The notes under the pieces: generated by a model
The model's database searches: none
Told to the model about the DNA's origin: nothing
The model's input: the letters and a program-made list of their open reading frames with translations, nothing else
Program-made: the position numbers and the translations under genes
In this document: positions 34,801-42,816 of the stretch, in pieces
Numbering within the stretch: the stretch's first letter is position 1
How the letters are laid out: the number at the start of each line of letters is the position of its first letter
Assembly: GCA_018660835.1 (NCBI GenBank)
Contig: JABJJN010000054.1
Span: forward strand, 224,877-288,876
Length of the DNA stretch: 64,000 nucleotides
Direction: 5' to 3'
Origin: Gemmatimonadota bacterium
GTDB lineage: Bacteria > Latescibacterota > UBA2968 > UBA8231

Positions 34801-37525
34801 GCTGATTCCACAGGGGGCGTACTACATCTACGCCGCCGCCAGCGATTCGATCTCGGTTACGGTGGGTGTCTCGGCAAATCGCCTCGATGTTCTGCACTCA
34901 CCACGCTTCACGTTCTACGAACCGGCGCGCAACACGCAGCGGGAGATAGATTCTGGCTCACAGCCCATCTATACGATCCAGTGGCAGAAAGGGCCGGGGG
35001 ACGAGGATCTCGACGATGATGCCACGATCGATCTGTATTTCACGATGGTAGACCCTGTCACAAAGAACTACAGTGGGACGGATCCCACGGATCTACTCGA
35101 CTCGGGTGACGGCAATGCGCAGCTGATCATCGATGGGCTGAGTGAGGATGGCGAAGGACCAGATGACTTCTACACATGGGATCTGAGAACGCCACCCAAC
35201 GCGGTGCCTCAGAGTGGTGTGCGGGTGTGGCTCTACGCCGTCCTGGACGACGGCAATGGCAATGAGCGGGTGAGTGTTGGTGGCTCTCTGGTCATCAATC
35301 ACAATCCCCATATCCTGCTCACTTCCAGTCTTCCGCAGATCAGTCAGGGAGACATCGTCCGCATCGCATGGGACGATTACCTGGTCGACGATGGCACGGG
35401 AACAGACGATGCTCACATTCGGCTTTACGCTTCTCGTACAGATACCTATTCGACGCTGACGACACTCGAGACCGACATCATTGGTGCTGGTGGCAGTGAT
35501 GAGGTCCACCTGGTCAATTCGAGTGATGGCACCTCGTCCGGGACGATTCAGAGCGTCCGGGAGGACAGCAGCAACACATTCCGCTGGGACACACGCACGC
35601 CGAGTTTCTCGCTACCTGAGGGAACCTATTCGGTCTATGCGACGATCAGCGCCGATGAGACCTTCATCGACAATTCGCTGGGGCAACTCAGCCGCTCGGT
35701 GAATGAGCTCGTCGTCACTGGATATTCTGGCACGAGTCCCAATCTCGGTCTGAGCCCAAGTCGTCTGCGCGCCAGTGTGGGTGATACCCTGCGATTTGAC
35801 GTCTTGGTGCAGTCGAGTGGTCTGACAGCCCAGGTCGTGAGTGCCGTGATCTCCGTGAACCCGACCCTGTACGATATCGTCAATCCCACGAGCCCCTTCA
35901 CCGATGCGGATGAAGTATTCGCTTCCGGAACGGTGATCGAGGACACGACGATCAACGATGCCGTGCGCTTTACCAAACAGGATCTGAGTGGCGAAATCAT
36001 CGGTAGTGACGATGATCCCGTGCGACTCGCACAATTTGCCCTTGTCTTAAAATCCGGATTCTCAGGTCTCAAATCGCTGCAATTTGATCCGGCCGAGGCG
36101 AATTTGAGCCTCTCTGGCAGCAGTGTGCCGCTGAATGCCAGCAATGGCATGTCGACGAAGAATGCGCTGATCGAAGCCGTCGCTCGTGGCCGAATCCTGA
36201 CAACGGTGCTGTTGGAGGGGAGGTCGCCACCGATCGGCGATGGCGATCATGCCAGTCTGCTCGACGTACATCTACGTCTGCCGGGTAGCACAATCGACAT
36301 CACGGACGCGGTTTTTCTGAGTGCCAATGACGATGATCTGGCCACGACGGATACACTCGAAGTACAGACGGTTGCGTCGGGGGATTTTGTCCTCGAGGAG
36401 ATCCCTCCCGGACGCTATGTCCTGACGGTAAAAGACACGAGTCATGTGAGTGGCCGCACGGATACCCTCACGATTCGTGGTGGTGAAACCATTCGATTGA
36501 ATGGCGCACGGATGTATGCATCTGATCTACGTGGTGATCCCTCGCTTCTGCTGAGTCAGGATGGTCATCGATTGTTCGCCGGTGATGTAACCGAGGACAA
36601 TGAGATCGACGAGGATGATGTGAATGCCGTGGACGCGGCATGGGGTACAGATTCAGGCGTTGATCGATTCGAAGAAGCGGATATCAACAACGATGGCCGT
36701 GTCGGTGTGGAAGATCTCGCTGTGACCATCTCGAACATCTCGAGTCTGACAGGTTTTGGTGCACCCCCGGTGTTCAAGGGGCTGGAGCAAGAGGTAAGAC
36801 TGGAGCTGCAAGCACCAGACCGTGCAGGAACGCCATGGAGGATGGGAGATGAAATCGACCTGATTCTCTACATTCGGGGAATTCGCGATCTGGTGGGCTA
36901 CGATGTGCACCTGAAGTACGACGAGGGCGAATTCGATCTGGTGGCGGCAGCGGATGGCGGCGTAGATGTGGGTCGGATCTTCAGCGAAAGTCCGGATGGC
37001 TGGTTCACGCATCATGAGATCGGCCACGGCCGTGCAGAATTCGCCGCGGTTCGGCGCGGACGACGCTGGTCTGCTCATCAGGACGGTGAGCTGGTGCGGT
37101 TTCGTATTCGCCTGAAGGAGGATGGTTTCCCAAGGTCACTGCAGGTGTCGGCGGGCAAACTGCTTTCTTCGCAGTATGCCTCAACGCCTCTGGAGATGTC
37201 CGGGGATCCTCGAATTCTGGCGGCACCGACGGTATTTCGTCTGGGCGCCAATCATCCCAACCCCTTCAATCCGTCGACGGTGATTCCCTTCGATATCCCG
37301 GCTGCACAGGATGATTTCGCACCCGTATCGGTGTCGGTGTTGATCTTCAATGCCCTGGGACAGAGAGTTCGTGATCTGTTGGATGGTCCTATGGTGCCTG
37401 GTTTTCACCGTGCCACCTGGGATGGGCGTGACAACAGCCGTCGCCCTCTCGGCACAGGCGTCTACTTCTATCAGGTGCGCGTTGGACAACAGTTGCAAAC
37501 CGGCAAGATGACCATGCTGCGCTGA
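31889..37525 (+). CDS. Giant secreted protein B: paralogue of the preceding giant protein
   Basis: 1878 residues, starting three bases after the stop of protein A, with a compact signal peptide (MRVLPIICLILAAPVWA). It follows protein A domain by domain: propeller region, four Ig-like modules, cohesin-like (~1282), regulatory-like domain (PPGRYVLTVKDTSHVSGRTD), dockerin (~1565-1620, loops DVTEDNEIDEDD and DINNDGRVGVED), second cohesin-like domain and FlgD-like tail (NHPNPFNPSTVIPF to TGKMTMLR). Long stretches are near-identical to A (for example LQWQKGPGDADFDDDATIDLY versus IQWQKGPGDEDLDDDATIDLY), while others have diverged or differ by insertions. The pair is therefore an old tandem duplication retained intact. 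The role is not known; adhesion, surface-layer or extracellular assembly are reasonable. Confidence 0.87.
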   Translation: MRVLPIICLILAAPVWAAKPTFENSTPVGFVEADSTTTENFVSGIDIGIRVDLNQAVTDEYPLIGHFHSVERAEQLSVTDTDGAWVDIAIVDVAPFGTNDNIPSEGVTQAASLVTAIHMAWIEASVSTTGPVFTGGSTPAYEVYYARSTDGGASFSTPVTVSSGLSYYVLTTDVSGSSFSTLDLEIDSGGNPRVTYAFVTTADRSANRNVYFSYSTDGGNVWETPLRVNDLGTIGQGGEASAFPRMVIDDRDRIFIAYERGTDAAAGDIMLAKVNGSTSPFSMEAIGSVGTVGSAGGVRLTDDTKRHSGADLALGDGDALHALYFSDSDDRIEHKRLETDDSWLDVSTNGWSQNLDGAVVGSFVDEAAGNAALDVDADYYFPTIVVDRLRVPDRVYSIYKFADGTPIEGIYLNQYDDDGSLGAGASWGTPSTAWSTGGTPLFADGLGNYGTELDWEHTERIAAFVDDRLEDERGDLHIAFSAGYSGSTADEHDIYFATYNGSSWTLPELVADVDSDGAGTEDGIANTDIYLGSPALAQLPDTDNIFLAFIGGTGEGYGIDGVTDVNHHPYFKVIGRDITDEDESIPVGAYEFTLRYKPVNPNMGNDQPIWVHAADPTDGSGLGANDRTSDGFLAGSWERVGTSLQDTQKRFEGLIDDSSTDSREWGDEDDKVGLLAKLNILGSDSSSNLQLISGSSAAERSILVGTAPTVSLVAGAYFQLGANIDIVAANSAPTVAISDPDGSGDTANTSYVITYDLNDSDDALSGLLDAAFYAYPSAGLRTVQDIRIFATLIADQNDVSARNAAGTDDLTEGSSQTYTWDEPPSALQTGALFASIQKVRSGSYYIYLVAEDGDNHPVFAVSPGKVEIIHAPVVVQVDPIAADTVDSGVRTGLLASPYDLDFTVVDYDSEARVQLFYAAVTGISSVSASGTYPNQSFVLGKSLSGVRGTAITASTTLSGHEREYSWDVRDPLIPQGAYYIYAAASDSISVTVGVSANRLDVLHSPRFTFYEPARNTQREIDSGSQPIYTIQWQKGPGDEDLDDDATIDLYFTMVDPVTKNYSGTDPTDLLDSGDGNAQLIIDGLSEDGEGPDDFYTWDLRTPPNAVPQSGVRVWLYAVLDDGNGNERVSVGGSLVINHNPHILLTSSLPQISQGDIVRIAWDDYLVDDGTGTDDAHIRLYASRTDTYSTLTTLETDIIGAGGSDEVHLVNSSDGTSSGTIQSVREDSSNTFRWDTRTPSFSLPEGTYSVYATISADETFIDNSLGQLSRSVNELVVTGYSGTSPNLGLSPSRLRASVGDTLRFDVLVQSSGLTAQVVSAVISVNPTLYDIVNPTSPFTDADEVFASGTVIEDTTINDAVRFTKQDLSGEIIGSDDDPVRLAQFALVLKSGFSGLKSLQFDPAEANLSLSGSSVPLNASNGMSTKNALIEAVARGRILTTVLLEGRSPPIGDGDHASLLDVHLRLPGSTIDITDAVFLSANDDDLATTDTLEVQTVASGDFVLEEIPPGRYVLTVKDTSHVSGRTDTLTIRGGETIRLNGARMYASDLRGDPSLLLSQDGHRLFAGDVTEDNEIDEDDVNAVDAAWGTDSGVDRFEEADINNDGRVGVEDLAVTISNISSLTGFGAPPVFKGLEQEVRLELQAPDRAGTPWRMGDEIDLILYIRGIRDLVGYDVHLKYDEGEFDLVAAADGGVDVGRIFSESPDGWFTHHEIGHGRAEFAAVRRGRRWSAHQDGELVRFRIRLKEDGFPRSLQVSAGKLLSSQYASTPLEMSGDPRILAAPTVFRLGANHPNPFNPSTVIPFDIPAAQDDFAPVSVSVLIFNALGQRVRDLLDGPMVPGFHRATWDGRDNSRRPLGTGVYFYQVRVGQQLQTGKMTMLR

Positions 37526-37639
37526 GGCGACGCATTTCGCCGGCCCTCCGTATATTGGTGCGAACGCTGCTGCCGCGGTGCCTACTTGTCGCCGTGACCA
37601 AGAGTCAGCGACCTGCTCACCAGACTACGACCTGACACA

Positions 37640-38164
37640 ATGATCGGTTTCGGATCTCTTGCCATCGACCGGGCCTCGCTGCGTTTCGTGGCGCTCTTTG
37701 CCCTGGGACTCGCGTGCCTGGGAAGCGTCTTCGAGGCGGCTCCTACCGTGTTTCAGCAACTCTACATGCTGCCCGTTTCGCATCTTTCGACAGCGCTGTT
37801 ACAAGCGGTCACCGTCGATGCGATCCTCGATACAAGCCATCTTGGTGATGGGTTCTGTGAGCTCGCAGTGAGTCGGATTCTCTATCGTATCACCTTCGAC
37901 TGCACCGGGATTTTTGCGGTATTAGCTTTCACGTCATTGACCCTGGCCTACCCTGCGACATGGCAGCACAAGGCATCGGGGCTGGCCTTGGGACTGCCAG
38001 CCATCTTCGCATTCAGTGTTCTCCGCATTGCTGTGCTTGGCGTCGTGGCGACAATCGAACCAGACTGGATCGAGATTTTCCACGTCTACGTCATGGAATT
38101 GGCCACCCTCGGATTCATGCTCTTCACCTGGACCTACTGGCTGGGGCAGGTGCGCCATGCTTGA
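37640..38164 (+). CDS. Minimal exosortase/archaeosortase, exosortase-H-like
   Basis: 174 residues with five or six hydrophobic segments. The transpeptidase triad of exosortases is visible in order: Cys88 in TFDCTGIFAVL, Arg129 in FSVLRIAVLG and His148 in EIFHVYVMEL. The C-T-G context and the short length fit exosortase H (XrtH, IPTLxxWG-CTERM type) better than long EpsH-type enzymes. Such proteins cleave C-terminal sorting signals of secreted proteins at the inner membrane and probably attach them to another moiety. The next gene overlaps its stop by eight bases and encodes a membrane partner; the third gene encodes a protein with a matching C-terminal signal. It begins 114 bases after the giant protein B gene. 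Confidence 0.85.
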   Translation: MIGFGSLAIDRASLRFVALFALGLACLGSVFEAAPTVFQQLYMLPVSHLSTALLQAVTVDAILDTSHLGDGFCELAVSRILYRITFDCTGIFAVLAFTSLTLAYPATWQHKASGLALGLPAIFAFSVLRIAVLGVVATIEPDWIEIFHVYVMELATLGFMLFTWTYWLGQVRHA

Positions 38165-38762
38165 CCGTGACCTGCTGCGCGAACCACTGATTTTTCTGGT
38201 TCGCTTCGCTCTTGTCGCCGGTGTTCTCTACCTCTTGCGATCGAGCATCTCCTCCATCTATCTGTCCATGGTGACGACACCGGCAAACTGGCTTATTGGT
38301 GAAGAACCTGGCGCTGTGTATGTCCAGCAGGGACACGAACTGAGCCTCGTCTATCGCCACTTCGGTTTGCGCTTTGCCGTGCATGACATCATCTACCAGA
38401 ATCTTCTGGTGGCGCTGGCCTTATTTGCCGCAACACGAGCGAACTTGATGTGGAAGCTACAATGGGGGGGAGTCGCTGTGGCGACACTTTGGGCAAGTCA
38501 CGTAGCGAGTCTGTTTCTTGGAAGCCACGTGATCGTCTGGGACTTCCTCTGGAGTGTGCCTGATGATGTTCGCAAAGAGCTACTGCCCAAGGTCGCTGAA
38601 CGGTTCCCAATGGAACGGGATTGGTTGTTCAGCAGGCTCTTTGGATTGTGGCACACGTGGGGACGGCAAAGCCTGGCCCTGGTCATCTGGACCTTGGCCG
38701 CAATGCCCCTCATTCAGCGGATGTCGGGGGGCAAGGCCCAGCAAGCGACTCGGGCTACATGA
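38157..38762 (+). CDS. Exosortase-H-associated-type membrane protein
   Basis: 201 residues from ATG 38157, which overlaps the end of the exosortase gene (ATGCTTGA), so translation is coupled. It has three or four hydrophobic segments (LIFLVRFALVAGVLYLL, NLLVALALFAATRA, WGGVAVATLWASHVASLFLG, SLALVIWTLAAMPLIQRM) and a polar middle section with WDFLWSVPDDVRKELLPK. Exosortase H is regularly followed by an integral membrane protein of this size and general layout, annotated as XrtH-associated membrane protein; the match here rests on position and topology more than on residue motifs. Its part in sorting is unknown. Confidence 0.68.
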   Translation: MLDRDLLREPLIFLVRFALVAGVLYLLRSSISSIYLSMVTTPANWLIGEEPGAVYVQQGHELSLVYRHFGLRFAVHDIIYQNLLVALALFAATRANLMWKLQWGGVAVATLWASHVASLFLGSHVIVWDFLWSVPDDVRKELLPKVAERFPMERDWLFSRLFGLWHTWGRQSLALVIWTLAAMPLIQRMSGGKAQQATRAT

Positions 38763-38791
38763 GTTTCTGTGGGTGTATCAGCCCTGCGACT

Positions 38792-39025
38792 CTAGGGGAG
38801 CTGAATCTGGCCGGGAGGTATCGCCGGGCCCGCAATGCCAAGACCGAGCTCGGTGACACCGATAAGCACGACCGTTACACTCAGAATGACGCTGAGGCCC
38901 ACTGCACCGAGGCATATCCCGGTCATCATCTGCCGGCAGGTAGTGGAAAGACCATCCATGGCAGCGGAAAAAAGTTCCGCATGCATCCGATCGAAAATCG
39001 AAGTAGTAATCGCTTGAGACATCAT
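38792..39025 (-). CDS. Possible small membrane protein (77 aa)
   Basis: An open frame from ATG 39025 (or 39022) encodes a polar N-terminus (SQAITTSIFDRMHAELF) and one long hydrophobic stretch (GICLGAVGLSVILSVTVVLIGVTELG) followed by IAGPAIPPG. Codon choice looks natural, but there is no clear ribosome-binding site and no family match that I recognise. It fills most of the gap between the exosortase-associated gene and its presumed substrate gene, on the opposite strand, so it may equally be a chance frame in a promoter region. Confidence 0.3.
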   Translation of the reverse strand: MMSQAITTSIFDRMHAELFSAAMDGLSTTCRQMMTGICLGAVGLSVILSVTVVLIGVTELGLGIAGPAIPPGQIQLP

Positions 39026-39042
39026 AACCGGCTGCTTTCCCA

Positions 39043-40329
39043 ATGACTTACATGAAAAGACAAGGCGCACGTTCCGTCGGCGCACTAAGTATCTACTGCA
39101 ACTCGAGTGCCAGCGGTGTCTGCGTGAATCTCATCAAGATCGCCGTGCTTACCGTATCACTTGCCAGCATACCTGTTGGGGCCCAGACCTGGTCACAGCG
39201 AACGAGCACAACTGCCGATGATCTCTTTGATGTCGCCTTCAGCACGGCCTCCACGGCCGCTTCCGTAGGGGCAAACTCAGTCACCATCGCCAGTGGCGAC
39301 GGTGGCACCACGTGGAGCGACGAGACCGTCACCTTCGCCGGCGGTGACACGCCAGATCTAAACGCCGTGTTCTCCAGCGCTGCGACGATTGTCGGTGTCG
39401 GCCAAGACCAGATGGGAGGCGACCCCGAGGCGGTCATCACGAGTAACGACTATGGTGCTACGTGGGTGGAGGTCTTGATTGCCAACCTGCCGCCGACCGA
39501 CGCCAACCTAAACGACGGCCTCTTCGTGACTTCGACCAATGTCGTCGCCGTCGGCGACGCGATGGGGGGAGTAGGAGAAATCATTCTATCGGTTGATCGC
39601 GGTGCCTCGTGGACCAACCCCCTTTCGGGTCTGGCAGGCTTCAACGCCGTCGACTCGCGCGGCGCCCTGGTCGTGGCTGTGGGCGACAACATTCCTACCG
39701 AGATGCTCGCCTACAGCCAGGACAGCGGGTTAACTTGGCTTGCCGGGACGGGGCCGGGTGCAGGCCAGAACATGAATGACGTAGCCGCTGCGACGACCTC
39801 CTCGGCGGTGGCAGTGGGGCAGGCCGGTGTGATCCTGCGGACCACAGATTCGGGCGTGAACTGGGCCAACATTGCCTCGCCCACGGCAGACAATCTCAAC
39901 GCCATCGATGGGACGACCAGTTTTCTGGTCGCCGTCGGTGCCAACCGTGCCGTCGTGCGTAGCATCGACTCCGGCGTCAACTGGATACTACCCACAACCC
40001 CACCGCCCGTTGGCGTTTCAGCGCTCAACGATGTGCAGTTTCTTGCGTCCAGTATCGTGCTCGCAGTGGGCGACAATGGTGAGATCTATAGCAGCAGTGA
40101 TCGAGGCGATGTTTGGGTGACGCAGACGAGCACGACAACCGAAGACTTGCTTGCTATCGCCTACAGCGGCTTCAACAACACCCTTGTTGTCGGTACAACG
40201 GGAATGGTCCTGCAGAGCCTGGACCAGATCCCGACATCCGCGCCGATTCCATTTCAGAGCAAATGGCCTCTCGTGTTGCTGCTGGTCGGTGCCGGACTCG
40301 TCGCGCTGCGGCGATTACGAATGGCGTAG
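39043..40329 (+). CDS. Secreted Ycf48/BNR-type propeller protein with IPTLxxWG-like C-terminal sorting signal
   Basis: Up to 428 residues. Starts at 39043, 39052 or, giving the cleanest signal peptide (NLIKIAVLTVSLASIPVGAQ), GTG 39124. The body repeats a ~45-residue blade about seven times with S/T-x-D-x-G-x-x-W and V-A-V-G motifs (SGDGGTTWS, SNDYGATWV, SVDRGASWT, SQDSGLTWL, TTDSGVNWA, SIDSGVNWI, SSDRGDVWV), as in photosystem-II assembly factor Ycf48-like propellers. The C-terminus is a sorting signal: APIPFQSKWP, a hydrophobic helix (LVLLLVGAGLVAL) and RRLRMA. This resembles the IPTLxxWG-CTERM signal recognised by exosortase H, which is encoded 0.9 kb upstream. The last 15 bases overlap the convergent gene. 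Confidence 0.82.
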   Translation: MTYMKRQGARSVGALSIYCNSSASGVCVNLIKIAVLTVSLASIPVGAQTWSQRTSTTADDLFDVAFSTASTAASVGANSVTIASGDGGTTWSDETVTFAGGDTPDLNAVFSSAATIVGVGQDQMGGDPEAVITSNDYGATWVEVLIANLPPTDANLNDGLFVTSTNVVAVGDAMGGVGEIILSVDRGASWTNPLSGLAGFNAVDSRGALVVAVGDNIPTEMLAYSQDSGLTWLAGTGPGAGQNMNDVAAATTSSAVAVGQAGVILRTTDSGVNWANIASPTADNLNAIDGTTSFLVAVGANRAVVRSIDSGVNWILPTTPPPVGVSALNDVQFLASSIVLAVGDNGEIYSSSDRGDVWVTQTSTTTEDLLAIAYSGFNNTLVVGTTGMVLQSLDQIPTSAPIPFQSKWPLVLLLVGAGLVALRRLRMA

Positions 40330-42807
40330 CTGTTGGCGGTGGCTTGTAAGCAGAAACGCAAGCAGGGCAACGACGTAGGCTGCGACGCCGAACCAGAAGG
40401 TTGTTGAAATCCCGTAGATCAGGGAGATCACGGCGGCCAGTACCGACGCGCAGACCGACATCGCCCCATTGATGCCAAACAGCCACGGTGAGATCTCATG
40501 CGCGTGTGCCATCGCCTGGCGCATCCCCAGGGGGAAGGCCATGCCCATGACGGCCCCCGCTGGAGATAGCAGTGCCACGGCGATGCCCACTCTGATCGTC
40601 AACGTCTGCTGGGTGAAATAGTCGACCGCTGGCAGCGTGACCCAACCTGTGGCGAACAGGACCACGGGAAGTACCAAAAGCCGTCGAGAGGCGATCTGAG
40701 CAAATCGTTCGACTCGGATTCGCCGTGTCAGCCAACTGCCAAATCCTCCCGACAACAGCAACGTGAAGAGCACGACGGACAGGCCGTACGTGGGATGGCC
40801 AAGAAAGACCGTGAGTCGCTGCATCTGAGAGATCTCGACCAGCATAAAACCGAGTCCGATGGCGCCAAAGAACACAAGGTGGGGCAACATGGATGGACTG
40901 ATCGACGATGTCACAAACAGCGGTCCGATGGTGAATGCCAGAGACAGAACCACGACCACCGCCAGTAGGGCGCCGAGCATGAAAAGAGCGCGGCGGTTGG
41001 AGTCGAGATTGCCGCGGCCGACGAAGGCTCCTTCCATCAACTCGCTCGGTGGCAGCAGATTGTTGATAAAGGGTCGATCATCCGTTGGCGGTGAGATATC
41101 CAGACCATGAATCGACTGCGAACCTCCAAGTTGATCGCTGCGACCGATTTCCTCGAATGCCGGATCGAGTCCACCGCGTGGGCTCTGGACGATCTGGAAG
41201 CCCAGGTTCGCCGCGAGACTGTCGATGCTGTCCAGGTCGATTTGAGACAAGGGTGAAGGGCTCACGAGTAGCGTGCCGATGTCGTAGCGCGGCGCCGCTT
41301 CGGGCAGTCGAACGACACCCGGGGGGAGCCTGCGGATGTGACGCAGAACGACGATGTGGTCACCTGGGGTTACAGCACCTTCCTTCCTCAATGCAGCAGT
41401 GGCGAGGCCGTAGAGGCGATAGAACTCAGCAGGCAGATCACGGAAGTAATAGCGGGTGACAGAGAGCAGGCCCTGCGCCTGCAGACTCTGTAGGAATACA
41501 CCCCAAGCTGCGGTCGTATAGAGAGAATTCTCTGTGAGGGCGAAGGCCCCCGCCGCTGTGCCAGCATAGGTATCGACGAAGGAAAACTGCAGGATACCGT
41601 AGCTGTCCTGTTGTCGAGCCGCAAAGCTGCGGGCATCGGCGGCGACAAAGCGCACACCCCGTTGCCGATCGAGATGCCCCGTGAAGTCGCCAAAGGGGCC
41701 ATTGACTGCGTCGATGACACTTTTGTTGATCTCTACCGCCGTGATGGCAGGTTGGTCAAAGGCCAAGGCGGCCAGGACATCCCGTCCACCCCCTGCGCCG
41801 ACGATCAGAACATGCGAGTCAGGACGCAGATAGTGGGCAATCGAGGCAATATCATGCTGCAGGTGCTCTAACCGCGACGGCTCGCCATCAAAGGCCGTAA
41901 GAAATGTGCCGCCTCCGGCATCATTCGTGAGCACCAGCTGATGCCCAATCCGATTGCCCTGGTACTTCGGACTCAATCCCCAACTGTGTAGATAAGATGG
42001 CTTCGTTGAATCACCCTTCACCGTGATGCGTGAAAAGGAGTTCCACTTTTCATAGAGAGGTGGGGCCTCTGCCTCCCCCTTTACCCACTGCAGCCGTAAG
42101 AGCGGTTCCTGATTGCTGACCTGATAAGCGCTGACAACGACGAAAACGCCGAGGCCCAAGCAGGACAGGCGAGAGATGATGACAGCCTTCGGTCTTGTCT
42201 CACGCGCCAGGAAACAGGCAGAAGCGATCGCTGCCAGCCAGGCGATCGCAAAAGCCGTGGTGATCCCATCGGTCATGCTGATCACAATTCCGAGTACAAG
42301 GCAGCCCACGGCTGCGCCGACGAGGTCGGCGGCATAGAGTGTCCCCACGCGCGCCGGAAATCGAGCCGGGTATCGTGTCAGAGCAAGGGTGATACAAAGG
42401 CCGCTGAAAACGAAGGGAATCGCCGCAACGACGTAGATAAAGGTGAGGGCATCGAGGGATTCCCAAGAGATCTCCGGGACAAAGCGGACACCCACAAGGG
42501 TCAGAAAACTCCCGACAATACATATCGCGAAAAGCAGCGACGATACGCCCATATGAAATGGGGTAAGGCGCTCGCGAAAGAAGCGCGGCGCGAGGAAAAC
42601 GCAGACGGCACCGACTGTCGTGCCGAACATGGCCAGAGACACAGCCATGAACGCGAAGTGATGCCACATGGTGACGCTGAAGACCCGCGTCAGAAGAATC
42701 TCGTACATCAGTGTTGCCAGCGAGATCAGGAAGACGCCGACGTAGATCTCACTTCGTGTCGTCTCGCCATCGTGCAGGCGAGGCTGAGGATACCCCTCCA
42801 CAGGCAC
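40315..42807 (-). CDS. Spermidine-synthase-like methyltransferase-fold domain between membrane segments
   Basis: 830 residues from GTG 42807. The N-terminal ~220 residues have about seven membrane helices (YEILLTRVFSVTMWHHFAF is the characteristic start). A central Rossmann domain carries VLIVGAGGGRDVLAAL and AVEINKSVIDAV, as in spermidine synthase, and the C-terminal ~230 residues add six or seven more helices. This membrane fusion family is widespread in environmental bacteria and is annotated as spermidine synthase-like or fused MFS/spermidine synthase, but aminopropyl transfer has not been shown for it. The polyamine-site residues are not clear here. The gene begins 9 bases after the isocitrate dehydrogenase stop, with AGGA as ribosome-binding site, so they form an operon. 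Confidence 0.82.
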   Translation of the reverse strand: MPVEGYPQPRLHDGETTRSEIYVGVFLISLATLMYEILLTRVFSVTMWHHFAFMAVSLAMFGTTVGAVCVFLAPRFFRERLTPFHMGVSSLLFAICIVGSFLTLVGVRFVPEISWESLDALTFIYVVAAIPFVFSGLCITLALTRYPARFPARVGTLYAADLVGAAVGCLVLGIVISMTDGITTAFAIAWLAAIASACFLARETRPKAVIISRLSCLGLGVFVVVSAYQVSNQEPLLRLQWVKGEAEAPPLYEKWNSFSRITVKGDSTKPSYLHSWGLSPKYQGNRIGHQLVLTNDAGGGTFLTAFDGEPSRLEHLQHDIASIAHYLRPDSHVLIVGAGGGRDVLAALAFDQPAITAVEINKSVIDAVNGPFGDFTGHLDRQRGVRFVAADARSFAARQQDSYGILQFSFVDTYAGTAAGAFALTENSLYTTAAWGVFLQSLQAQGLLSVTRYYFRDLPAEFYRLYGLATAALRKEGAVTPGDHIVVLRHIRRLPPGVVRLPEAAPRYDIGTLLVSPSPLSQIDLDSIDSLAANLGFQIVQSPRGGLDPAFEEIGRSDQLGGSQSIHGLDISPPTDDRPFINNLLPPSELMEGAFVGRGNLDSNRRALFMLGALLAVVVVLSLAFTIGPLFVTSSISPSMLPHLVFFGAIGLGFMLVEISQMQRLTVFLGHPTYGLSVVLFTLLLSGGFGSWLTRRIRVERFAQIASRRLLVLPVVLFATGWVTLPAVDYFTQQTLTIRVGIAVALLSPAGAVMGMAFPLGMRQAMAHAHEISPWLFGINGAMSVCASVLAAVISLIYGISTTFWFGVAAYVVALLAFLLTSHRQQLRHS

Positions 42808-42816
42808 TACTGCATC

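Noticed and set aside
21815..37525. Cellulosome locus
   Set aside because: Cohesin-like and dockerin domains are present, but there is no glycoside hydrolase, no carbohydrate-binding module that I recognise and no scaffoldin-type array of many cohesins.
40315..42807. True polyamine-forming spermidine synthase
   Set aside because: The methyltransferase-fold core is clear, but it is flanked by membrane helices and lacks clear polyamine-site residues. No speD or speA is nearby.
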